This document shows positions 1 through 11,019 of a stretch of 64,000 bases of DNA, in pieces. The notes beneath the pieces were generated by a model. That model had not been told where the DNA came from, ran no database searches, and saw only the letters and a list, made by a program, of their open reading frames with translations. The translations under genes were made by a program, and so were the position numbers. The stretch comes from Calonectria ilicicola (Eukaryota; Ascomycota; Sordariomycetes; Hypocreales; Nectriaceae), in assembly GCA_020809705.1 (NCBI GenBank), contig CP085835.1, positions 310,001 through 374,000 of the forward strand, in the 5' to 3' direction. How positions within the stretch are numbered: position 1 is the stretch's first letter; every line of letters starts with the position of its first letter.

Positions 1-519
1 TGTCTTGACGCCGGCATTATCGTTTTTGCCTCTGCCTCTAATGATGGTGGGAATGGACAACGGACCTACCCTGCTAAATATGACGGCGTAATTTGCATTC
101 ACTCCGCAACTGGAGAAGGTAATAAGTCATCATTTAACCCTTCACCACTAGGGCAAGACATGAAGAAAGATAACTTCAGTGTTTTGGGCGAGTGTGTCTC
201 ATCATCCTGGCCCGTGGAACGATCGGAAAGTCTGGATAAAAACAAGACATGTCAATCAGGAACGTCGTATGCTGTGCCTGTCGCTGTTTCAATCGCTGCA
301 TTTATGATTGGTTATGTTCGCAAGGAAATGGCAGATCATGAATGGAATATAAAACCATGGAGTCCAGAGGGCATGGCGGCCATATTTCGACTAATGGCAG
401 AAGATAGGGATGGATATGACTGGATCAGCCCACATGGATTCTTTAATAAGTACGGCGAAGACAAAATCAAGGCAGACCTTCGCCATACACTTGACGGATC
501 TGTCGTATCTCATCATTAG
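1..519 (+). CDS. Subtilisin-like (S8) serine protease, C-terminal part, cut by window start
   Basis: The frame is open from the first base and ends at a TAG, giving about 172 residues, so the gene begins outside the window. The fragment holds the second half of an S8 peptidase domain. An ASND segment carries the oxyanion-hole Asn (about residue 14), and GTSYAVPVA (about residues 94-102) is the classic GTSxAxP motif with the catalytic Ser. The Asp and His of the triad must lie upstream. After the domain comes a short tail without transmembrane or repeat features. The gene converges on a gasdermin-like gene with only about 200 bases between the stop codons. In fungi, S8 proteases of this kind (HET-Q2 of Podospora) cut and activate a neighbouring gasdermin, so this is a strong candidate activator. 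Family assignment is firm; the partnership is inferred from position. Confidence 0.9.
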   Translation, partial: CLDAGIIVFASASNDGGNGQRTYPAKYDGVICIHSATGEGNKSSFNPSPLGQDMKKDNFSVLGECVSSSWPVERSESLDKNKTCQSGTSYAVPVAVSIAAFMIGYVRKEMADHEWNIKPWSPEGMAAIFRLMAEDRDGYDWISPHGFFNKYGEDKIKADLRHTLDGSVVSHH

Positions 520-718
520 CTATGTGGATAATTCATTAGGTTTCAATTTTAGATTGAATCTAGTGGATTAGCTTGGGTTTGTGGATTCGTTCCGAATCAA
601 TAAACGAGGAAATGAATGAGATCGCTTATTTCAAAACTACCATAATACTATTACTGAACAGTGTGTTGTACTGTAATTTGAACGTATCTGATAACGGCAT
701 TATCGGGGGTCATTACTT

Positions 719-1555
719 TCACCCTACCATTTCAGCGATTTCTTCTTCACTAAAGTTGGCGAGAACCAATTCTTCAATTCCAATATTTTCGTTGTCACCA
801 TCTTCTTCACCAATATCGTTTCCAGCGCTACGAATGCTATCCACGCGCGGACTTCGTTTGGACAATTCAAGGTCCTTCCTCATGATGAAGTGAGTGGTGA
901 CCTTTTTTAACTCCAAAGCGAAAATATATCCACTGGAAAAACTTCCTTTCGTACTTTTTTCGGTAGTAGCAGCAGTCGATACCCGAGTTTGACCGCTGCC
1001 AATATTATCCAGCGATACAGGCATGCTAGAGGTGCCACTCAAGGCTTGAATTGGAAGATCCACGTCAGCTTGCCGTTGAAGAATATTTTTTGAGTCACAA
1101 TGCATTTGGCCATCCTCGCAAACCATGACACCAACGACTAAGCAGACTGGCCAGACGTTGAAAAATGAAGTCCAAGTTGGCACCGTAGAACGGACGGTGG
1201 GATCCAATTTCAATTTGGCCCAAAATTTCTCATGCTGCTGGAGTCGCTTGTAGCGAACGGTTTTACCCTCTACATGTACACGCTCTTCCGTATTTCCGAC
1301 AAAGGAAAAACCAGCAATAGACTTCAGCCTTGTGCCAATATTATGTCTCGTTGATGAAGAATTGACAAGCGCAAAGTCGGCCACGGTCCCCTCAACAAAA
1401 TCTTCTGTATTGTACTGCAAAGGTGATTCAGGCACGTAGTTGTTTGTAGGCTTAAGGAATTCTTGGACAATAGCACCAAGAATCTTGCTTTCGAATTTTG
1501 ATGCATCAAGCCATGACTGGCGTCTCAAAATGACAAATTCAACATCTCCTTTCAT
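719..1555 (-). CDS. Fungal gasdermin-like protein (HET-Q1/RCD-1 type pore-forming cell-death executor)
   Basis: A single exon of 278 codons. The start used is the ATG at 1555; the frame stays open about 50 codons upstream, but that stretch is low-complexity and unlikely to be coding. The protein has the amphipathic beta-strand pattern of gasdermin N-terminal domains: a basic segment RYKRLQQHEKFW (residues 101-112), a hydrophobic strand WPVCLVVGVMV (135-145, comparable to the VYVVTEV strand of mammalian gasdermins), and a late strand GYIFALELKKVTTHF (209-223) that parallels the LAFRVxQLVI strand. An acidic tail of about 50 residues follows, where fungal family members are cut by their partner protease. 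The length fits fungal gasdermins, which have a very short inhibitory C-terminus. The neighbouring gene on the opposite strand is an S8 protease, the usual genomic partner. Family recognition is from memory of the fold and context, not a search. Confidence 0.8.
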   Translation of the reverse strand: MKGDVEFVILRRQSWLDASKFESKILGAIVQEFLKPTNNYVPESPLQYNTEDFVEGTVADFALVNSSSTRHNIGTRLKSIAGFSFVGNTEERVHVEGKTVRYKRLQQHEKFWAKLKLDPTVRSTVPTWTSFFNVWPVCLVVGVMVCEDGQMHCDSKNILQRQADVDLPIQALSGTSSMPVSLDNIGSGQTRVSTAATTEKSTKGSFSSGYIFALELKKVTTHFIMRKDLELSKRSPRVDSIRSAGNDIGEEDGDNENIGIEELVLANFSEEEIAEMVG

Positions 1556-2739
1556 TGTGTTCGTTCTGTCTTTCTTTTTGAGGAGTAGCAATGGTTGGTT
1601 CCGGGTGCTTTTCGGTAAAAAGAAAAAGAGCAATAAAAAGCAAGGCGCAGTGCTGTATTTGTAATCAGATTCGCTGTGATGGCGCAGCCTAACTCCAACA
1701 TTCACAATTTATGCATTCGTGCCCAAAAGGAGCTTGCACATTGGTGTCACGTGTTCCGTAAGCCAGAAATTTACACTACGTGGTCACTTGTGAGCTTTCG
1801 CAGAAATGGAGGGTTTTTTCTGAACTCGCAAGCGACGATTAAACGAGTATTGCGCTTTAAGCTTTGTGTCTTGAGATGATGGAGCATAGTGGAGATGGCA
1901 TAGCAGCTCAAAGTGAACTTGGGCTGCGAGAGTGGCGACCAAATTACGGGGTATGGTTTCACTGAGCATCATATAGGCCTTGCAAATACAATACATATCT
2001 ATCTATGTATTTTAATACGACGTATATTTTTTTTACTTTCGAGACGATTCTATTGCTTGCAGTCCTTACCTGCGTGATTCGGGCGATTTCCTCGTTTTAT
2101 CCGGTCTCGCTTATCGGCGGTACGCATAACATGGACCAAAGTCCAAAAACAGTTCACAATTACAAAAGTGCATCCGCGAGGAAATACTCAGTGGATCATG
2201 CTGAGGATCAGGTTTTTTTTTTCGCCACATTCTTTGGATGGAATACTGTCAGTTATTTTGAAGTTCTGAAAGTGTAAGCCAGATCTCGTCAATTTTAATC
2301 TTAATTTTTTAGATATTTTTATCTATATCCGCCGGACTATTGTCGTTGCAGCTAATATATACTTTTTCGCCTCGCGAAACGATGGCAACCAAGAATACCC
2401 AGCTCAATTTCAGCGCAACGATTGAACAAGGATGAAAATTGCTGCTCACGGCATCCTCTCATCACTCCACTGCAATCTGATGTTAGTCATCAAGCCCAAG
2501 AATGTCTCAGCCTCGCCAGCCATTCTTCCACAGCCTTCCAAAAACAACGAGTGTTAATCACGTGCCCTGCTGCATGAGAAAATGTTGTGCTTCCCCGCTC
2601 GAAGCCAGAGACGTGATACTTACTTCCTTACTCCCCTGCCATCCTCCTGCTTCTCCAAACCATCACCACCGTCCATCTCGCCCACTGACATAGTACTGAG
2701 CACCCCGTCACCTATCCTCCACTCAGCGCCAACTGCACC
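1556..2739. other. Intergenic region between the gasdermin-like and F-box genes
   Basis: This must carry both divergent promoters. It holds short pyrimidine- and T-rich runs (for example near 2028 and 2213) and no frame with protein-like composition. The stretch just before the F-box ATG (about 2640-2735) is C/T-rich, as is common upstream of fungal start codons. Confidence 0.5.
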
Positions 2740-4827
2740 ATGTTTCAAAAGCTTCCTCCGGAGTTGCTTGCCGAGATTATCGAGCTAGTCGGCGTGAGTT
2801 TTGCCGGGGTGCCTCGGATGCAGTGCCACGTTGTTGAAGCTAAAAGATTAGCTAGTTCGTTAGCGTGCGAGATCTGATGTCCTTGAGCCAAGTCTCAAAC
2901 CATGTTCGATCCGCCGTCGTTCCGATCATGTATAGGTTTCTCATCATGGGACCGCACGAACAGCAGAACACCGAAGACGTTGACTCAAGCAACTTGGAAT
3001 CCGCCCGCCAAAAAGGATATCTGAAATACACTCGGGGCATCGACGTTACGGCACGCATTCACCCTGGCACTCGGCCCTACTTGCGCTGTGCTCATTGTCG
3101 CTCTTGGCCCGATGGTATAGTCCCAAAACCAACCAACTTGCTCTCCATTCTAGAAAGCTGTCAACCGGATAGCTTGAAAAGCTTTAGATGGGGCCTCGGA
3201 GCTTGTATCCCCGACGAGATATTCGGTCCTGCTGGTAATCTGAACCTCCATCAAACTAAGATCGAGTCCCTGTCCCTTATTACCGACGGGAGTTGTTCGA
3301 GGGCATTGTGGGCGGCGAGGGCAAATATCATTCTGTCTACGCACATGACTGCGTTCCCAAACCTCAAGGAATTGTCCTGGGCTGGATTATCCTCCAATTC
3401 CGATTTCCATGAGCTGTGTACTGTTCTCCAACAAAGACATGGCCAACTTGAACGCCTCGAGCTCGATTTCGAGTACCATGTGCGGCTACAGGCTGAAACT
3501 TACGAGGATGTGCTCACTAGGATTTTGTGGCAGTACGAGCCGGAGGTGCAGTTGTTCCCTGCCCTCCGACACCTTGCATTATGCTCCGTTGCATTCACTC
3601 CCAGCTTCGCCGAGGTGGCAAACCCTAGACACATTCTCTTCCACTCGTTTGACTTCTTTTCCCTCACATCCTTGAGAATACGCCACTGTCCCGGATACGA
3701 TAACTTGCTCAAGTACTTAATTGAATCGGACGAGACTCTACAGTTGACAAGCTTTGAACTCCAAGCTAGAGCCATTGATGACAATATTGTCGACCGACAC
3801 ATAGTTCGCTTTTTAGCAAGCTTCACGGGTCTCCGAGATCTCTTTCTTTTAATGCCTGCATTCATGAAACCCATGGACATTTGGCAGACTCTGCCTATCC
3901 ACCGCGATACGCTAGTGCGATTTGCTTACCATCAACGGCTTACTAGGGACGCCCATCGACCTGACCAGGTCAGGGTAGAACACAAGGATTACCTTAACTT
4001 AAACTTTAGAAGAATTGATGATTTTGGCAGTGACCCAACCCAGAACCCCTTGGGAGCGCCTGACTTGGCTGCTCTTGCTATTGGCTGTGACCCGGAATGG
4101 CTGGCATGTCGCTCTCCTCTGAAACAACGTTTGCAAGCGTGTTGCTAAATCTAATTATTGCTCCCAGAGACTCGCTGTTTCCCCATACGCCCGTAAGAAT
4201 TCGCTTGAACTGCTTCACCTGAGACGATCCGGACCGGATTTGGTACTAGAGTCTCGAATGGAAAACGCCCCACCAGAACCGTGGTCGTTTCGCGACATTG
4301 CACCGAATCCAAATGATCCAAACGGACGGCCGCGTCTGGAGGTGGATGTAAACCCAGAGGCCGTGAGTGCGTATGAATTCGCGAGTTTAGTTGAACGAGT
4401 CACCTCCGATTATCATCGGTACACTAGCGTAATTAGAGACGAGCTCACAGCGAACGACCCCGCTGAGCCGGGGCCTAAGGATGAAGAGGAACCCACCGCC
4501 GATGATCTGATGAGCCCGAAATACATTTACCCCGGCCTAGACGTGTTTCTGCAGTGGGTTTTTGGACCGCAAGGGATACGGTCTCTGCGTGTGTTTGCAT
4601 ATGGCGATTTTACTCACTTTGACCGCTTCGACATCTACTGTTGCTGCTTTCGCCGAAACGACGTATATTACCGTAATATGGCCGAAGGAAGGAGCAACCA
4701 TGATGTCCAGCCGTACCTCGAAGTTTTGATGGACGACCCGGAAGTTGGCTATCTGTTTAAAAAGCACGAGAGCATCATGCTGGCCTGCCCGGCAGACAGC
4801 TTATTTGATTTGAGCGATATGAACTAG
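2740..4827 (+). CDS. F-box protein, with a frame break near 4123-4148
   Basis: Exon 1 (2740-2793) encodes MFQKLPPELLAEIIELVG. An intron at 2794-2855 (GTGAGT...CTAG, 62 bp) keeps phase 0 and joins to FVSVRDLMSLSQVSNHVR, which together make a clear F-box. The body has the leucine-rich, LRR-like character of fungal F-box proteins, the substrate receptors of SCF ubiquitin ligases. The main frame ends at a TAA at 4146-4148. A second frame, open from 4123 to 4827, continues with a typical C-terminal region (LELLHLRRSG and IRSLRVFAYGDF). No GT-AG intron restores the frame without losing that conserved part or creating a stop. The options are a real one-base indel, a sequence error, or a splice from 4129 to 4249 that is in frame but discards the LHLRRSG part. 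Substrate unknown. Confidence 0.75.
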
Positions 4828-6173
4828 AGTGATTAATGGCTGTGGTTCATAAAGGGTAGCATTGGGGCATCGGGTTTGGTCAGGACATAAAAACGGAAAA
4901 AAGAAGAAAGGAAATAGGGGAGTTGGTTTTGCATGTAAATGTCCCATTATGGTGACGGTGGAAGTAAATGGAGGTAATTCATGTAAGTGTGTTCTTGTTA
5001 TTTAGGGGAGTTTAAAATACATTTTACTGTGTTTTTTACTAGGTGCCCTTGATCACTGTGTGGATTGGTTCTCTTCCACACTTGTTCAGCCTAAACCTAT
5101 GAGTAATTGCCGTCACTAGGCCATGCCACTGATGTTCCGTCTTTGTTATGCTTGGCCATACACATCATGAATGGAACTAAGCAGCGCCCTCGAGGCAGAG
5201 ACTCTGGTCGATGCCATCCGTCGAACCACAAGACCCGCAGCAAGCGACATTAGACACGCATGTCATTTATTTTTTCCTCCACGTTTTACCTCATTTCTAC
5301 TCTTGTTCCACTGTGTATTGTAATTGTGATTGAAGAATAGTAAGATGTGAGAGATGCTTGCCATCAATTCGGCTTCATATGTCCTCTGGAAGATTTGGAG
5401 ATATAAGAGGTTTACAACCTAGCTATTACGCATCAAAATAAATGGTGAATAATATTCTTCTTCTTTTTTACGTCTTATCTTTGGTTATCCGCATTGTTGA
5501 ATCTCAATGGTTGCAACATCGGGTTCTTAACAACACCGAAATGCGCCGCTTGGGGGTGCAGCATTCCAATTTCGCCATTAATTCTAAAAATAAGTTTAGG
5601 ATCATGGTTGTATTTATCAACCGTCTTGCCTTGATCGACCTCCGTGCAACGTTCCTTCAGCCTAGACTCCGACCAGCCGGACCCAGTGGGGGATTCGCCC
5701 TCCTTTTTGGTCTTGCAAATCTAAGGTAGCAATATATTAGAGTTCATCTGGAATGCATTTGAGTGGCTCGTTCCTGTTCTTTCCTTGCCTTCTGGCTAAT
5801 TGGGCCCACTTGAATACGTGCAAGTGCCACTTCGCGCCGGGTTGACCGGACTATTCCTCGTATTCCGGCCTCTTGGCAGATGAGCGCCAATGCCGTTTAG
5901 GCTAAGATTCGCAGCAACCAGGATCCTCGTATCCTATTATCCCTCGGTTGTGAACAGAGCTATCTCCAAGCTCCCAGTTTACATCATGGGGCACATGGAG
6001 CCCTGAAACGTGACAACAAATGCCGCCCGCGCACGCACATAGTTTGCTCATCAAAGCGTAGCCAGGCCTAAACCTACCGCAATATTAGGAGCGTGAATCC
6101 TCAATAAAAATTATCTTTGCTGATCCCATCACCGTCATTCATTCCCATCTACAGATCCAGTCTCCTCCCCAAG
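4828..6173. other. Intergenic region before the tyrosinase gene
   Basis: AT-rich sequence with no convincing coding frame. It contains the F-box gene terminator area and the tyrosinase promoter. The last 70 bases before the tyrosinase ATG are C/T-rich with CTCC and CCATC blocks, as in many fungal 5' leaders. I see no repeat or RNA gene. Confidence 0.4.
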
Positions 6174-7308
6174 ATGCTCCTTGTACACCTTGCCACGCTA
6201 GCCGGACTGGCTTCTGCCAGCGTTATTCCACACCAGCAACGAGCCGAAGCTAGCTGCACTGACCCCGTCCAGCGAATCGAATGGCGCAATCTCACATCTG
6301 CCACTAAGCAGAGCTACATTGACGCCGTTCTCTGCCTCAAGACTAAGCCTTCGAGAATTGGCCTGAACACCACCCTGTTCGATGACTTTGCCTACGTGCA
6401 CATGAAGTACAACCCATACAGTAAGGCACCTTGGTTGCGCCATCTCAGAAAGCCTGCTAATAGTAGTTTGCAGTTCACAATGTAGCCGCATTCCTTCCTT
6501 GGCATCGTTATTTCACCCATGTATACGAGGGAGCCCTCCAAGAGTGTGGATACACCGGCTCGGCAACGTAAGTGAATACACGTGACTTGGTTCTTCGAAC
6601 ACCTGCTCACCAAACACCATAGTTACTGGGATTGGACTCAAGATGTGAAGAAGTTGGCTCAATCGCCCGTGATGGCAACGACGCTGGGTTTTGGAGGCGA
6701 TGGTAGCGATACGCGAACCGAGTCTGTGGAAGGTGACACGCTAAGATGTGTCGACAACGGTCCCTTCGCGAACTTGAGACCTTCCTATCGGGGCATCAAC
6801 CCTACTGTTTACGTCCAAGAAGATCACTGTCTTTTCCGAGACCTCATTGATGGCGAAACCCAAGATTCCAGAACACTGGCCACTGTTTACAACGAGACAT
6901 ATGTCGGTATTGTGCAAAGCAACACCGATTTTGACAAATACCACGTTGCTCTGGAGGGCGGTCCTCACGGTGTGATTCATTCTGCTCTTGGAGGAGAAAT
7001 GAACCCGGCAACTTCACCAAATGGTGAGTACGATAATCAAACGAGTAGCTGGAACCATGCTAATAGATTTCACAGAGCCTTTGTTCTTCTTGCATCATAG
7101 TCAAATAGATCGCCTGTGGTGGCTGTGGCAGCAGGTCGATGTCACTGCCAGAGAGTCTGACTACACTGGCCCCATGATTGCCGTCAACACCACAACAAGA
7201 GTTTCGGCTTCATTGGATGATGTTCTACACATGGGTGGTCTAGCTGACGACCTCACTGTCCGAGACGTAATGACCACCAAGAGTTCTATCTTCTGCTACA
7301 AATACTAG
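6174..7308 (+). CDS. Secreted tyrosinase (common central domain, type-3 copper)
   Basis: Four exons (6174-6420, 6474-6567, 6623-7023, 7076-7308) give 324 residues; all junctions are GT-AG and in frame. The protein starts with a hydrophobic signal peptide (LLVHLATLAGLASASV). The copper-A site is spread over exons 1 and 2: YVHMKYN, then IHNVAAFLPWHRYF, the family hallmark split by the first intron. The copper-B site is GPHGVIHSALGG plus FFLHHSQIDRLWWLW in exon 4. Tyrosinases oxidise monophenols and o-diphenols to quinones, in melanin-type pigment formation or phenolic metabolism. It is short and lacks the long C-terminal lid domain of intracellular fungal tyrosinases, which fits the short secreted class. 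The physiological substrate cannot be read from sequence. Confidence 0.92.
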
Positions 7309-7730
7309 AGTGCCGCTGAAAGCACCATAGGTCGGACACGGTCCTAGTAACGTATATTTCACAGGTCAAGCACCACATCTATTATAGCATAAACCCTTTC
7401 ATAGAAGTAATAGTAATACGCCTAATTCAAATACCCTTATTATAGCACAAGTTTTACACTGAAGATTCGCCTGACAGAAATGCTATTCCGGTGAACTTAT
7501 GTCACCTGACCGTTAATGCCGGGTTAGTGCTGATCAACCCAACTACAGAACGTAAAATGTCATCAGACGTCATCGGACCCCTCTTTTCTATACATGTCGG
7601 ACCATTCGGTCTCTTTGTTCGGAATTATTCTGTTGACGCATCATCAAAATCTGACTTCGTTCACTAAATCTGCTGCTCTTGGATATCCTAAGTGCCGTCA
7701 TCAAGTTATCCACACCCTGAAATCGGAACA
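7309..7730. other. Intergenic region after the tyrosinase gene
   Basis: AT-rich, about 420 bases. It holds the tyrosinase 3' end and the promoter of the next gene. No coding or RNA signal was seen. Confidence 0.4.
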
Positions 7731-8612
7731 ATGACGAGTGCGACTTTAGAAAAGATGAATTTTCTTCTTCTTCTTCCATACGATATACGTTATAAAATCT
7801 ATTGTTATTGTCTTCCTCAAAGAACTCTTTTTTCCATACCAGATCTCAAACTCGATGTTTTCTACGGTCGTAGCCGCGGAGATTCTACTTGGCTTTTGGG
7901 AAATCATGGACTTGGCCACGCCAACTTGAATTCGCTGGACTATCTCGCAGACGATTCGAGTATATCCATAGAAAGCTATCGAATCGAATTTTTTCAGTCT
8001 GAAGGTGCAATCGAAAACGGATTCAGCACCATTCAAGAAAGACGAACAGTTTTACCCAGTTTGTTGCAGGTCTCTCAACAAACCAGTAGAGAGGCTTTGG
8101 ATGTGCTGTATGGTAGTAATATCTTTGAGATATGCCTTTATGAAAGGTTCGAGGGCGATATAGGGGGTATTATCTCTGAGGCCAACCGAAAGAGAATGCG
8201 AAATTTGCTGCTTACTATTCAGCCAGAGAGTCTGATTCCTTTTAATCGTACTTTCATGATAGATGCAGCCTTCTGGAAAACTATACTTCCAAATATCAAT
8301 ACGTTGTGTATAGTTGCAAAGGAACCCAACGAGGGAGATTTGTGGGACAGCAACGGTGTTAGCGTGGAAGATTATGATGATCAATGGATCCAATGGTTGT
8401 CACCCATTGTGCAATGTATGGGGCAATTACTGCCCTGTAATCGTTCCATTGAGGTTGACGTCGATGACCAAAAGAACATGGTGAAATTATTTGAGGAATT
8501 TCTACCCGATTTTCAACTGGTAGTTACTAGAGCGGGTGACTTCTTTTTCGACAGAAGAAAGGTTTCGAAGGAGTCAAGCCACTGGGATTGGGATTATCAT
8601 GATGGTTCATGA
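7731..8612 (+). CDS. 2EXR/F-box-like fungal protein of unknown function
   Basis: A single-exon frame of 293 codons from the ATG at 7731; the frame extends upstream only through a GTG. The N-terminus has the pattern FLLLLPYDIRYKIYCYCLP (residues about 10-28). It resembles the LPxxIRxxIYxxxLP box of fungal 2EXR-domain proteins, a very expanded family related to F-box-like motifs. The middle contains VLPSLLQVSQQTSREALDVLYG, matching the second conserved block of the family (LLxVxRxxxxEAxxxLY). No signal peptide, membrane span or catalytic motif is visible. Codon use is rather AT-rich. Molecular function is unknown for the family. Confidence 0.75.
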   Translation: MTSATLEKMNFLLLLPYDIRYKIYCYCLPQRTLFSIPDLKLDVFYGRSRGDSTWLLGNHGLGHANLNSLDYLADDSSISIESYRIEFFQSEGAIENGFSTIQERRTVLPSLLQVSQQTSREALDVLYGSNIFEICLYERFEGDIGGIISEANRKRMRNLLLTIQPESLIPFNRTFMIDAAFWKTILPNINTLCIVAKEPNEGDLWDSNGVSVEDYDDQWIQWLSPIVQCMGQLLPCNRSIEVDVDDQKNMVKLFEEFLPDFQLVVTRAGDFFFDRRKVSKESSHWDWDYHDGS

Positions 8613-8691
8613 ACTAATGACTGCATACAACCTCGACCTAGAATATTGTATAATCCATAATTTGTAAATGTAAACTGGGGACGACTAAATT

Positions 8692-9546
8692 TTACTTCCA
8701 ACCAAGCATCTCACACTGCAACGATGCGTACCAAGCATCTTCTGTATCGGCCCATTTACTTACTGCAACGAGAGTTTCTTGAATCTCTTCTTCCGTAATT
8801 CCTGCATCAAGCCAACTCTGGCGAAACGCATCCCCCTCCCGAAGCTGGCCATTAGCACGCCAGGCAAGCCATTTCCGGGCTTCCGGTCCCGAGTACACCG
8901 TCGTTCCACCACCAACACGGACCTTGCCACTTTCAATATCAAAGCTTGCGCTGCGGAAAAGAGCTGGCATCATCTCCCCTGTGAGTTCTGAAGGTAGTGT
9001 ACCTTTGTGTATTGCCCGAGTCAGATTCCGTACCCACAACTGGTCGAGCCCCAGGCTCTGTGGATAAAAGTGCTGAGCGGCCGCGTCACGCGAAGCCAAG
9101 ATGCCGCCTGGCTTCAATAGTCGCCGCATTTCCGACAGCGCGCGTATCGGCATTTCTGTGGGCGGCATATGGCCGAGGACCTGGTTGCAGAGGACAATGT
9201 CAAACGTGTCGTCTGGGTAGGCGAGTCCCTCGATAATATTGCCTTCTTGAAAGACCACTGAGCCTGGTCCTTGTGTAGCTAAATTCCCCTCATCCGCCAA
9301 CTTCTTGGCCTTTTGCAAGACGTTTGCCGATATATCAACCCCAACAACGGCTCCTTCGCTGGCGTATTTGGCAAAGCCGATCGTGATAGTACCCGGTCCA
9401 CAGCCGACATCAAGAATGCGATCCGTCTTTTTGATATGCGGTAAAATGAAAGCTGCGTCTGATTCTGCCGTCCGTGATAGATGTGTAGCAATGGTGCAGT
9501 TGGAGTAGCCCTGCGTGTAACTCCCCTGTTGACTTTCTTGGGCCAT
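8692..9546 (-). CDS. Class I SAM-dependent methyltransferase (UbiE/COQ5-like)
   Basis: A single exon of 284 codons. The start ATG is at 9546 in a good context (AAGATGG). Motif I, ILDVGCGPGTITIG, lies near residues 44-57 and binds SAM. Motif II, GVDIS, follows with its acidic residue after strand 2. DIVLCNQVLGHM and LLKPGGILASRD are motif III/post-I elements typical of UbiE-like small-molecule methyltransferases. No membrane or targeting sequence is seen, so it is probably cytosolic. It lies tail to tail with the preceding 2EXR-like gene (about 80 bp apart). The substrate is not predictable; other small-molecule enzymes nearby make a secondary-metabolite role possible but unproven. Confidence 0.9.
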   Translation of the reverse strand: MAQESQQGSYTQGYSNCTIATHLSRTAESDAAFILPHIKKTDRILDVGCGPGTITIGFAKYASEGAVVGVDISANVLQKAKKLADEGNLATQGPGSVVFQEGNIIEGLAYPDDTFDIVLCNQVLGHMPPTEMPIRALSEMRRLLKPGGILASRDAAAQHFYPQSLGLDQLWVRNLTRAIHKGTLPSELTGEMMPALFRSASFDIESGKVRVGGGTTVYSGPEARKWLAWRANGQLREGDAFRQSWLDAGITEEEIQETLVAVSKWADTEDAWYASLQCEMLGWK

Positions 9547-11019
9547 CTTTGCAGTATCTTGGCAGAGCTATACCAGTTTACAAAGCGCAACTTGTCGTAT
9601 TTATCCTTAACCAGCCTATTTTGACGTCATAATAATGTTCGCTATTGTAAGACGGGGTTTGTTCGGAGATAGGGCTTACTTCCGGGATAGTGGATTGCTA
9701 GTAGTTAGGCAGACCATTGATGCCTATACTCTAATACAGTGTCATCGCGAAGGGCGCGTTCTCCACAGTGGGGATATAGATAGATGTTCGAGATTTTAAC
9801 AATTGTATGGTGGATGTATCATTTAAGTCTCAAGACAGGTGCTACTAATGAGGATAAATTATTTTTTACTACAAAAGATGAAGAGGACATTCAAGAAAAC
9901 AAACCCGCAACTAAGTGAATCAGGACTGTCACGTTGCAAAGAATTCCACTTAATCAAAGAAAACTTAGTGGAATTAACTTGCAAAACTTGTGGATACCAA
10001 ATATCTTGATTGCAGAAAACCTAGTCATTCAGTGCATCATATCTGATAAAACACAACGTTGTCAAGCAGTGCGAAATTTTGAACACGTTTGACGCTAGTG
10101 CCGTTTAGCGAGATCGCGAGGAAGGAGGCCACATTCCGCCTCAATCAAGGTGATGCTGATTTCGTAATCTCAACTATCAGATGTGAAAGCACGCTAAAAC
10201 AAAACAACAAAACATTCCTAGTCTCCTTTTTATCCCTGATTTTCGTTTGTCGATTGGAGCTCTAGCGTCCCCAACCATCATCATATTTCTTTAACTGTCC
10301 AGCTCCCTACTCATTTGCCTCTAACCAGATTCAGACAGGCAAAGGTTTTAAACGAGCCCCGCCATCAAACAGCTGTCATCTTCGGTCGGCAGCTTGCGAT
10401 CATGATGACGTACTTGGCTCTCATCAGTCCATTCCATTTAGCGAGCTCAGCTCGCCACAAACACTACTCCCTGTTTGATCTACAATAACATCAAGACACA
10501 AAGACTTCTCTCACCTTTGGCTCCTGAAAATGCCGTATTGCATCGCTTTAGAAAGGTTCACTTTTTTTCTCTTCGATTGCCTCCGACCATTTTCCTATAT
10601 TTAATGATTCCCGGCCGTGTCACAGACGTCCTAAACCAAAGTTCGTTTTCTGGGGGTGGGGACCAACTACCGCTGAAAGACCGCCCTAACGGCAGATACC
10701 GCCTGTCTTCGCCCGGACCGTTCGATGGCTTGCTGGGCTGTTGCCAACGGAATATAAGTGGGGAGCTGAACAAATCGTGTCGTTTCCATTCACCAATCAA
10801 TTATGCCACACTATGTACACCGCCGAAATAGGAACGGCGTAGCAAACAGTTACTCTCAACATGTGATATTATTTTCTACGGATCATTATATGTATTCTAG
10901 GTGGGGATTCTGTGGTACCTGAACCCCGCCTCGCCAAAAAGCTTGTCTTCATTGCTACCTTATATCTGTCATTCACAGACCCGACCTGACTCGTATGTTG
11001 ATCCTCCCAGAGGCGGAGT
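9547..11019. other. Intergenic region, no gene seen
   Basis: About 1.5 kb with stops in all frames except short ones of poor composition. The part at 10240-10480 is C/T-rich. No tRNA, repeat array or transposon feature was recognised. Confidence 0.4.

Noticed and set aside
2005..2277. 90-codon frame beginning with a hydrophobic segment (possible small secreted protein)
   Set aside because: The hydrophobic start is followed by sequence with no pattern, and the surrounding composition is the same as the AT-rich intergenic DNA; no splice or leader support.
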